From positions 1-8,811 of the forward strand of contig SYAK01000482.1 in the NCBI GenBank assembly GCA_005788935.1: 8,811 nucleotides of DNA, given 5' to 3'. The notes under the pieces were generated by a model. That model had not been told where the DNA came from. It saw only the letters and a program-made list of their open reading frames with translations, and ran no database searches. Shown piece after piece: positions 1-5,828 of the stretch. This DNA comes from Pseudomonadota bacterium. GTDB taxonomy: Bacteria; Myxococcota; UBA9042; PHBI01. Both the position numbers and the translations under genes were made by a program. Numbering within the stretch: position 1 is the stretch's first letter; every line of letters begins with the position of its first letter.

Positions 1-339
1 GCCCTGTCGGCGGGCGAGTCGCTCGGTCCGCTTCTCGCGTGCGAGCCGCGCCTGTTCGGCCGGGTCCGCGATCGGGTCGCCCGTCGCGTCACCCCCGTCG
101 CCCTCGTCGTCTGACGGGGCCTCGCCCTCGCCGCCGCCCTCATCGCTGCCCTCTTCTGAGCCAGCCTCGTCGTCCTCGTTCGTGGGCTCGTCCTCGGCGG
201 GGGCCTCGGGGTCGGAACCCTCCGCTTCGGCGCCTTCCGCTTCGGCGCCTCCCTCGGGGGCCTTCTGCTTGCCCTTGCCGCAGGCGGCAAGGGCGAGGCC
301 GAGACCGAGGGCGACGAGCCAGTGCCGGTTCAACTTCAT
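1..339 (-). CDS. Lipoprotein with acidic low-complexity linker (N-terminal part, runs off left edge)
   Basis: Reading leftwards from the ATG at 339-337 gives 113 uninterrupted codons to the window edge, so the C-terminus is missing. The N-terminus is a typical bacterial lipoprotein signal: a short basic n-region (MKLNRHW), a hydrophobic core, and a lipobox LAAC with the lipidated Cys at residue 20. After it come a short Lys/Gly stretch, then an Asp/Glu/Gly/Pro/Ser-rich segment at about residues 28-92 with no predicted globular fold. From about residue 93 the composition switches to a charged, probably helical segment (EQARLAREKRTERLARRQ). The AGAGGA about 10 nt before the ATG is a plausible SD. 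The acidic linker probably holds the following domain away from the membrane, but that domain lies outside the window and I cannot name it. The gene is transcribed divergently from recD2. The plus-strand frames over this interval are Arg/Pro-rich shadows. Confidence 0.85.
   Translation of the reverse strand, partial: MKLNRHWLVALGLGLALAACGKGKQKAPEGGAEAEGAEAEGSDPEAPAEDEPTNEDDEAGSEEGSDEGGGEGEAPSDDEGDGGDATGDPIADPAEQARLAREKRTERLARRQG
221..250. repeat. 15-bp perfect tandem duplication inside the lipoprotein linker
   Basis: TCCGCTTCGGCGCCT occurs twice back to back (221-235 and 236-250). The unit is a multiple of three, so the minus-strand lipoprotein gains an in-frame repeated AEAEG (residues 32-36 and 37-41). 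The copies are identical, which suggests recent slippage or duplication in the acidic linker. Confidence 0.9.
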
Positions 340-355
340 CGCGGGTTCATCCTCT

Positions 356-377
356 GGTGGGCCTCAGGTGGGCCTCA
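356..377. repeat. 11-bp tandem direct repeat upstream of the lipoprotein start
   Basis: GGTGGGCCTCA is repeated exactly twice (356-366 and 367-377), and a third partial copy does not follow. It lies 17-38 bp upstream of the minus-strand lipoprotein ATG, in its probable 5' leader or promoter. An 11-bp period is about one helical turn, so a tandem protein-binding site is possible, but simple slippage explains it as well. Confidence 0.85.
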
Positions 378-462
378 GGGTCTGTCGGCGGCCTCATCGG
401 GCCGCCGGGGCCGGGTTCGGGCGGCGGCGGGCGCTCCCCGAATGCCGAAACCTAGCGGGTGA

Positions 463-478
463 CTTGTCGGAAGACAAG
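463..478 (+). other. Short perfect hairpin with GGAA (GNRA-type) loop, upstream of recD2
   Basis: CTTGTC-GGAA-GACAAG forms a perfect 6-bp stem with a four-base loop that fits GNRA, a stable RNA tetraloop class. No T-tract follows, so it is not an evident terminator. It lies about 65 bp before the ATG chosen for recD2 and would be in its leader RNA if transcription starts further upstream. A role as a DNA operator is equally possible. Confidence 0.45.
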
Positions 479-545
479 GCCCGACACCGTCCCCGACGTC
501 GACGCCGGTTGCCGAGGCCAGCGGGCCGTGCGATCGTCTCCTGCG

Positions 546-2951
546 ATGCGACCGAGCCGACCCGACGCAGACCCCTCGGGGGAACGGGAGACCCTCGAGG
601 GGACGGTCGGCCGGATCCGATTTCACAGCCCCGAGAGCTTCTGGACCATCGCCGGGCTCGCGACCGCCCGTCAGTTTCAGCCGCTGACGATCGTCGGAAC
701 GATGCCCGGGCTCGCCGAGGGGATGCGGGTCTCGCTGACGGGCCGCTGGGAAGAGAACCCGCGCTTTGGCCGCCAGTTCAAGGTCGAGCGCTGGCACGAG
801 ATCGTGCCAGCCACACGGGCAGGCCTCGAGGGCTACCTCGCCTCGGGGTTCATCCCCGGGGTCGGCCCGAAGCTCGCCGCGCGCATCGTCGAGCGCTTCG
901 GCGCGGACGCACTCGACATCGTGATGTCCCACCCCGAGCGGCTCTCGGAGGTCCCCGGGCTCGGCCCGAAGCGCGCCAAGGAGGTCGTCGCAGCCGTCCG
1001 CGAGCGTCGGGGGGCGCAGGACGCGATGGTCTTCCTGCTCGGCCTCGGCATCCCGCGCGGTCTCGCGCTCCGCATCTACAAGCGCTATGGTGATGAGGCC
1101 GGCCGCCTCGTGCGCGAGAACCCTTATCGCCTCGTCATCGACGTGCACGGCATCGGTTTCGTCAAGGCCGATCAGGTGGCCCGCGGCCTGCAGATCGCGG
1201 CCGACCACCCCGAGCGCCTTGCGGCCGGTGTCATCCACGTCATCCGCGAAGCCCGCAGCAGCGGCCACGTACGCTTGCCGCAGGGGGTGGTCGTGGCGCG
1301 TGCGGCGGCCCTGCTCGAGCGACCCGAGGTCGAGGTCGAGGGGGCGATCGCCGCGCTCGTGAGCCGCGGGCGCCTCGTGGCCTTCGGGGACCCGGCGCGC
1401 GCCGACGTGACGCTCTACCTGCCCGCGCTGCACGACGCCGAGTGCGGGGCGAGCCACCACCTCGCCCGCCTCATGGGGGTGCCAGTCGGGGACGCGCCCG
1501 CGGTGGCGCAGACGTCGGGCGCCCCCGTGCTCGACGCGCGCGCGGCGGAGGCGGCGGCGCTGGACGCGTCCGAACGCCTGAAGGTGACCCTTGCGCGCAA
1601 TCAGTTGCGTGCGGTCGCGCTCGCGCTGCGCGAGCCGGTCGTCATCATCACGGGCGGGCCGGGCACGGGCAAGACGACCATCATCCGCGCGCTGCTCGAG
1701 GCGACGCCGTTGCCGCCCGCCCGCGTGGCGCTCGCAGCCCCGACTGGCCGTGCGGCGCGGCGCATCAGCGAGACGACGGGGCGCCCGGCCTCGACGCTGC
1801 ACCGGCTGCTTGAGTTCAACCCGCTCGAGAACAGCTTCGCGAAGACCGAGGAGGACCCCATCGCGGCCGACCTCGTCATCATCGACGAGTGCTCGATGGT
1901 GGATCTGCCGCTCTTTCATGCGCTTGTCCGTGCCGTCGCGACAGGCGCCCGCCTTGTCCTCGTGGGCGACGGCGACCAGCTGCCGCCTGTCGGGCCTGGC
2001 GCCCCGCTGACCGACATGATCGCGAGCGACCGCGTGCCGGTCGCGCGGCTGACCGACATCTTCCGCCAGGGCGAGGGGTCGCTCATCGTCGAGGCCGCCC
2101 ACGCCGTCAACCGCGGCGAGCCGGTGCCCGTGACCGCGTCGCAGGCGGGGCTCAGCGACTTCTACTTCCTCTCGCGCGAAGACCCCGAGTCCGTCCTCGA
2201 CACCATCGAGAAGCTCGTCGCCGAGCGCATCCCCGAGCGCTTCGGGCTCGATCCGGTGCGCGACGTGCAGGTGCTGACGCCGATGCGTGGCGGCCCGATC
2301 GGGGTCGAGGCGCTAAACGCTCGGCTTCAGCGGCGTCTCAACCCGGCCCCGGTCGAGGGTGCGGCGGGTGCGTCGCCCGCGCGTCCCGGTGGGGCGGCCG
2401 ATTTCGCGCTGACCTCGTCCAAAGCGCCCGGGGGCTCCCCGGATGGCGCGCGCGAGCGGCTGCAGCTGCGTCCGCGCGACAAGGTCATGCAGATCAGAAA
2501 CGACTACGAGCGCAACGTCTTCAACGGCGACATCGGGTACGTCCAGAGCGTCGACCGCGCCCGCGGCGGGCTCGTCGTGCAGATGGACGACCGCCTCGTG
2601 ACGTACGACCGCGAGGCGGCGGACGACCTCGTGCCCGCCTACGCGGTGACCATCCACAAGAGCCAGGGCAGCGAGTACCCGGCCGTCGTCGTGCCGGTCT
2701 CGACGCAACATTTCATCATGTTGAAGCGCAACCTGCTCTACACGGCCATCACGCGCGGCAAGCGCCTCGTCGTCCTCGTCGGCACCGAGCGCGCCATGCG
2801 GGCCGCTGTCTCGAACGCCACCGTCGAGCGCCGCGAGTCCGGCTTCATCGACCGCCTGCGGGCCGCCATCGACAGCGGGGTCCCGCTGCTCGCCTACACG
2901 CCGCGCGGTCCGTCCGGGCTCGACGACCTCGAGGCGGATGACCTCGACTGA
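546..2951 (+). CDS. recD2: RecD2-type ATP-dependent 5'-3' DNA helicase
   Basis: Stand-alone SF1B helicase of the RecD2 (RecD/TraA) family, a cytoplasmic enzyme that unwinds DNA 5' to 3' and contributes to DNA repair outside a RecBCD complex. Numbered from the ATG at 546 (801 aa, close to Bacillus YrrC and somewhat longer than the Deinococcus enzyme): N-terminal OB-like segment from about 16 (TLEGTVGRIRF); helix-hairpin-helix motifs near 101-119 (GVGPKLA), 134-150 (GLGPKRA) and 200-210 (GIGF); Walker A GGPGTGKTT 370-378; Walker B IIDECS with D447/E448; motif III GDGDQLPPVGPG 474-485; Arg507 in IFRQ; VTIHKSQGSEY near 701-711; and YTAITRGKR near 733-740. All helicase motifs are intact. A low-complexity stretch at about 601-637 (Pro/Ala/Gly/Ser) is longer than usual there. 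The frame is open from GTG 459, and GTG 528 is also possible, but codons before 546 look non-homologous; none of the three starts has a strong SD. Confidence 0.95.
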   Translation: MRPSRPDADPSGERETLEGTVGRIRFHSPESFWTIAGLATARQFQPLTIVGTMPGLAEGMRVSLTGRWEENPRFGRQFKVERWHEIVPATRAGLEGYLASGFIPGVGPKLAARIVERFGADALDIVMSHPERLSEVPGLGPKRAKEVVAAVRERRGAQDAMVFLLGLGIPRGLALRIYKRYGDEAGRLVRENPYRLVIDVHGIGFVKADQVARGLQIAADHPERLAAGVIHVIREARSSGHVRLPQGVVVARAAALLERPEVEVEGAIAALVSRGRLVAFGDPARADVTLYLPALHDAECGASHHLARLMGVPVGDAPAVAQTSGAPVLDARAAEAAALDASERLKVTLARNQLRAVALALREPVVIITGGPGTGKTTIIRALLEATPLPPARVALAAPTGRAARRISETTGRPASTLHRLLEFNPLENSFAKTEEDPIAADLVIIDECSMVDLPLFHALVRAVATGARLVLVGDGDQLPPVGPGAPLTDMIASDRVPVARLTDIFRQGEGSLIVEAAHAVNRGEPVPVTASQAGLSDFYFLSREDPESVLDTIEKLVAERIPERFGLDPVRDVQVLTPMRGGPIGVEALNARLQRRLNPAPVEGAAGASPARPGGAADFALTSSKAPGGSPDGARERLQLRPRDKVMQIRNDYERNVFNGDIGYVQSVDRARGGLVVQMDDRLVTYDREAADDLVPAYAVTIHKSQGSEYPAVVVPVSTQHFIMLKRNLLYTAITRGKRLVVLVGTERAMRAAVSNATVERRESGFIDRLRAAIDSGVPLLAYTPRGPSGLDDLEADDLD

Positions 2952-2977
2952 CGCACAATCCGACACGAATGTGTCAG
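2948..2977 (+). terminator. Candidate terminator or stem-loop at the recD2 stop codon
   Basis: CTGACGCA (2948-2955) pairs with TGTGTCAG (2970-2977) over 8 bp with one G-T wobble, and TTTG follows. A competing perfect 5-bp hairpin, GACAC-GAAT-GTGTC (2962-2975), occupies the same place. The stem includes the recD2 stop codon. The T-tract is short, so termination is only suggested. The inner palindrome could also be an operator for the downstream gene. Confidence 0.35.
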
Positions 2978-3063
2978 TTTGAGGTGTTCCCGATCGGTCA
3001 TGACAAGCGGCGCGAGATCTGATTGAATCCGGCCCGTGGGCTCCGAAGAGGGGTCCCCGTCAC

Positions 3064-3069
3064 AAGGAG
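3064..3069 (+). promoter_or_regulatory. Strong Shine-Dalgarno AAGGAG deciding a TTG start
   Basis: AAGGAG sits 9 nt before TTG 3079. The next codons give a basic n-region and hydrophobic signal peptide, so this SD fixes the unusual TTG as the initiation codon. Confidence 0.85.
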
Positions 3070-3078
3070 CATCGCGTC

Positions 3079-4845
3079 TTGAAGCTGCCACGCCTCCGGA
3101 ACCTCCGCCGCGCGCTCGCCCGCCTCGGGTCGACCGCCGCTGTCCTCGCGCTCGCCACCCCAGCGACCGCCGCCCCGACCCCTGAAGAGCTCGTCACGCG
3201 CTCTGCGGGCAAGGACGCCCTCGAGCGCAGCCTCGCCCGTTATGCGCCCGCCGAGGTCGAGGCCGACGTCAAGTCGCTCGCCGAAGGGGTCCGCGGCATG
3301 ATCCCGCACCTCCTCGCGGCCGCTGACCAGATTGACGCCATCTTCTGGCGCCAGGTCTCGGAGGAAGGACGCTCGACCCATGACGCGCTCACCCGGTCGA
3401 AGGCGCCAGGCGCCAAGTCGCTCGCGAAGCTCTACGCGATCAACTTCGGGCCGTGGGACCGCCACGACGATGACCGCCCGCTTGTCCGGGGGCGGACGCG
3501 TCCGGCTGGCGCGAACCTGTATCCCACGGACCTCACGCGCCGCGAGCTCGACGCGTGGCTTGAGACGCATCCCGCCGACGCGTATCTCTTCACGAGCCCG
3601 TACACCGTCATCCGACGCGACAACGGCGCGCTGAGGGCCATCCCGTACTCGGTCGCCTACGCCAGCGAGCTGCAGGCGACCGCCTACGCGCTGCGCCAGG
3701 CGGCCTCGGCCTACACCTGCACGACAGCGCCCTGCCCGTGCGAGGGGCTCGCGCAGTTCCTCGGCCAGCGCGCGGACGGCCTGCTGAAGGACGACTACCG
3801 CCCGAGCGAGATGACGTGGGTCGGCGCCCGCACCTGCCCGATCGACGTGGCCATCGGGCCCTACGAGTACTACGAAGACCGCCTGCTCGGGCAGAAGACG
3901 GGCTTTGGCTCGATCCTGTCGGTGCGCGATGACGCCGAGAGCAAGCGCTTCGAGAGCCTCGCGGGCGAGGCGCAGGCGCTCATCGCGGCCCTCCCGGTGT
4001 CGGACGTGACGCGCGCGCGGCTGCAGCCGATTCCGCAGACGCCCATCACCGTCGCGGATCTCATCCACTCGGCGGGTGATGCCCGTGCCGGCTTCCAGAT
4101 TCGGGCCTACGTGCTGCCAAACGACGAGGTCGTGCGTCTCGCCCGCGGCCAGAAGCACGTCGTCCTGCGCAACATGGTCGAGGCCAAGTTCGAGAAGCTC
4201 GTGAAGCCGGTCGCGTCCCAGCTGCTCTCGGCGGCGGACGCCGAGCACGTCACGTTCGAAACCTACTTTGACCACCTCATGGCGTGGCAGCTGTCGCACG
4301 GCGTCGTGAGCGGGCCGATCGCGCTCCCCGACGGGACCACCTCCACGAGCCAGGCGCTGCTCGCCGACCGTCACCTCGCGATGGACGCGCTCAAGGGCGA
4401 GGCGCTCGCGCTCTGGAACTACCTCCAGCTCGCGGGGCGCGGCAAGGTGGCGGACGCGGATGGCAAGCGCCTCGCCGCGACGCTGCTCGTGACGCTCTTC
4501 CAGCAGGCGCGCGAGGCGAGCGACTCACCGCAGTCGATTGCGCGCATTATCACCTGGAACTACCTCGTGCAGCAGGGCGTCTACGTCTACCAGCCCGCGA
4601 CGGGCACCTACGAGACGCGTCCCGAGGCCCTGCGCGAGGCGGTCCGCAAGCTCGCCACCGAGGTCCTCGAGGTCATCGCGCGCGGCGACTACGATGGGGC
4701 TGGGCGCCTCATCGTGCAGCACGCCATCATAGCGGCCGACATGCGCGAGAAGGTGGCGACGCTCGAGGCGCTGCCGATCGAGATCCTGCCGCAGTTCACG
4801 AGCGCGGACGCCCTGCGCGTGAAGGCGCAGAAGGCCGAGCGCTGA
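3079..4845 (+). CDS. Exported peptidase M49-like protein, probably catalytically inactive
   Basis: 588 aa. Residues 1-31 look like a Sec signal peptide (basic LRNLRRALARLG, hydrophobic core, ATA cleavage motif at 29-31), so the product is probably periplasmic or secreted. The body resembles bacterial dipeptidyl-peptidase III-like (M49) zinc hydrolases in order: GPWDR near 124, YPTDLTRRELDAW near 150-165, TVIRRD, IGPYEYYEDRLLGQK 259-273, LPNDE 346-350, NMVEAKF, and the C-terminal LPIEILPQF. At the active site, where the family has HExxxH or HExxH, this protein reads WQLSH (403-407). Where the family has EExKAD, it reads DALKGE (436-441). The later Glu-Ala-His-Gly stretch is also absent, although the following NYL is kept. 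One zinc His (407) remains. I infer loss of peptidase activity, perhaps with retained peptide binding. Cys 214, 219, 221 and 253 could form disulfides. The gene is probably monocistronic. Family assignment is from remembered consensus. Confidence 0.78.
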   Translation: MKLPRLRNLRRALARLGSTAAVLALATPATAAPTPEELVTRSAGKDALERSLARYAPAEVEADVKSLAEGVRGMIPHLLAAADQIDAIFWRQVSEEGRSTHDALTRSKAPGAKSLAKLYAINFGPWDRHDDDRPLVRGRTRPAGANLYPTDLTRRELDAWLETHPADAYLFTSPYTVIRRDNGALRAIPYSVAYASELQATAYALRQAASAYTCTTAPCPCEGLAQFLGQRADGLLKDDYRPSEMTWVGARTCPIDVAIGPYEYYEDRLLGQKTGFGSILSVRDDAESKRFESLAGEAQALIAALPVSDVTRARLQPIPQTPITVADLIHSAGDARAGFQIRAYVLPNDEVVRLARGQKHVVLRNMVEAKFEKLVKPVASQLLSAADAEHVTFETYFDHLMAWQLSHGVVSGPIALPDGTTSTSQALLADRHLAMDALKGEALALWNYLQLAGRGKVADADGKRLAATLLVTLFQQAREASDSPQSIARIITWNYLVQQGVYVYQPATGTYETRPEALREAVRKLATEVLEVIARGDYDGAGRLIVQHAIIAADMREKVATLEALPIEILPQFTSADALRVKAQKAER

Positions 4846-4891
4846 GCTGAAGCCGTCGGGCGGTCACTGGCCGCCTGCGGTCGTGACGACG

Positions 4892-4931
4892 GAGGGCGTC
4901 GAGCTGCGGCTCTGGCGCCCTTCGTCGTTTT
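4892..4931 (+). terminator. Candidate Rho-independent terminator after the M49-like gene
   Basis: About 46 nt after the stop codon, 4892-4904 pairs with 4909-4922 around a TGCG loop (4905-4908). It forms roughly 13 pairs, including two G-T wobbles, with a single bulged T at 4913. The stem runs directly into TTCGTCGTTTT, the most T-rich stretch nearby. A second, weaker hairpin precedes it (GGCGG 4859-4863 with CCGCC 4871-4875). Confidence 0.6.
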
Positions 4932-5021
4932 CGGGACCAGCCCGAGCCAGCCCTGCCGGTCCCGCGGCCACGGGCCCTCAAGGGCTGGCGTCGTCGCCGC
5001 TGGGGTCACCGGCGCGGCGCG

Positions 5022-5689
5022 ATGCCTTCCTGCGTGATGCGCGATTACCGGGACGCCCGCGCGTCTGTCGGGGGGCCTGGTCGGCTGGCCGGGCCCAACG
5101 CGGGTGCGGGTCCCATTCCGCGTCGCGCAGGCCTCATCGACGAAGAGGCACAGGTCGACTGGGCGCACTGTGGCGAGGTCGAGGTCGACGGCCCGAGGCG
5201 GACGCTCGCGGCCTTCGCGCGCGTGCTGAAGTCGACGCGCAAGATCGTGCTCCGCTTCGGCTTCGAGATGACGCCGGGCGCCTTCCTGAGCCATCAGCAG
5301 CGCGCCTTCGAGGCCCTCTGCGGCGTCCCGCGGGTCATCCTCTGCGGCAACCTGAAATCGGCCGTCATCGCGCGCGTCGCGGACGCCGTCGTCTTCGGCG
5401 CGGACCTCCTCGCCTTCGCTGGGTGTTATCGTTGCGACCCAGGCCCTTGCGTGCCCTGTCGCGGCAACGAGAACGGTGCTGTCGAGCCAGCCATCCGTGA
5501 TGTGTCCGAGACCTTCTCGAGGGCCGCCCGCGGGTGGCCCTCGAGAAGCTCAACGCCGACGAGGCCGCCTGGAGCGAGGAGATCCGAGGGGCTCGCAACA
5601 ACCCAGTTGACCCCACGCTGACGAACAACCCAGGCCCACGCGAACGCTCTCCGAGATCACGCGCGTGGTTTGAAGATTTCAAACCATGA
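5022..5689 (+). pseudogene. istA: Decayed IS21-family transposase (IstA) fragment
   Basis: The frame from 5022 contains the DDE/integrase core of IS21-type IstA: EEAQVDWAH with the first catalytic Asp (codon 5157), a TLAAFARVL strand, FEALCGVPRVIL, NLKSAV, and RGNENGAVEPAIRD with the Glu (codon 5469). Functional relatives have YDNLKSAV; here it is CGNLKSAV, so the second catalytic Asp is Gly (GGC at 5346-5348). The IstA-like C-terminal text LEKLNADEAAWSEEI continues in a different frame, starting near 5534 and ending at TGA 5687-5689, while the original frame stops at 5621. The N-terminal helix-turn-helix region is unrecognisable, and the length is about 200 codons against roughly 500 for intact IstA. 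No istB follows, and no IS ends were identified. Several conserved aromatic or His positions are now Cys. The fragment is almost certainly non-functional. Its left limit is uncertain, since clear homology starts near 5130. Confidence 0.75.
5664..5688. repeat. AT-rich inverted repeat, 9-bp perfect arms extendable to 11
   Basis: GGTTTGAA (5667-5674) and TTCAAACC (5678-5685) are exact reverse complements around GAT. The flanking T5666-A5686 pair and a G-T wobble plus C-G pair extend the stem to 11. It is strikingly AT-rich for this window and overlaps the last codons of the istA remnant, about 140 bp before the beta-helix lipoprotein start. It could be a transcription-factor operator, a terminator without a T-tract, or a relic of the mobile element's border. 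Confidence 0.7.
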
Positions 5690-5733
5690 ACCACCTCGTG
5701 GGCCATCTGGCAGGCCCCTTCATCCAACCTCCC

Positions 5734-5751
5734 GTCACGCAAATGTCACGC
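5734..5751. promoter_or_regulatory. Direct repeat GTCACGC x2 with 11-bp period upstream of the beta-helix gene
   Basis: GTCACGC at 5734-5740 and again at 5745-5751 are separated by AAAT, placing the copies one DNA turn apart. They lie about 80-95 bp before the ATG at 5829, a normal place for an activator or repressor site. No promoter elements can be named with confidence. Confidence 0.35.
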
Positions 5752-5816
5752 GCGGGCGACGCAGACCGCTTGCGCGCGCCCCGGTCGCCGGCTAAGCGCG
5801 CCACGGTTCGACCACC

Positions 5817-5823
5817 GGAGAGG
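5817..5823 (+). promoter_or_regulatory. Shine-Dalgarno GGAGAGG for the beta-helix lipoprotein
   Basis: GGAGAGG ends 5 nt before ATG 5829 (the GGAG core ends 8 nt before it) and supports this start. The stretch CGGAGAGGTCCCC-ATGTCCCGC closely resembles the leader of the gene at 7920. Confidence 0.75.
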
Positions 5824-5828
5824 TCCCC

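Larger units (their letters stand above)
340..545. other. Divergent intergenic region between lipoprotein and recD2
   Basis: If recD2 starts at 546, about 206 bp separate two divergent genes, and promoters for both must lie here. I cannot identify a convincing -35/-10 pair on either strand. The region contains the 11-bp tandem repeat near the lipoprotein and a compact hairpin at 463-478. Confidence 0.55.

Noticed and set aside
182..1093. 303-codon plus-strand frame across the intergenic region and the recD2 start
   Set aside because: It is out of frame with recD2 and its product is Arg/Pro low complexity. It lies antisense to the lipoprotein at its start.
375..2102. 575-codon minus-strand open frame opposite recD2
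   Set aside because: It is antisense to a helicase with all motifs intact, is rich in Arg/His/Asp/Ala with no domain, and has no SD. Long antisense frames are expected when third positions are GC-biased.
2998..4374. 458-codon minus-strand open frame opposite the M49-like gene
   Set aside because: It is a composition-driven shadow of a gene with signal peptide, SD and family motifs on the plus strand. The product has no recognisable fold or start signal.
4883..5500. 205-codon plus-strand frame overlapping the istA relic
   Set aside because: Only the frame from 5022 shows transposase motifs. A short stretch (LPGRPRVCRG) might be an out-of-frame scrap of the IstA N-terminal part, but it is too weak to claim.
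4846..5828. Intact IS element, attachment site or integrative element
   Set aside because: No terminal inverted repeats, target duplication, istB or integrase was found, only a decayed istA core.
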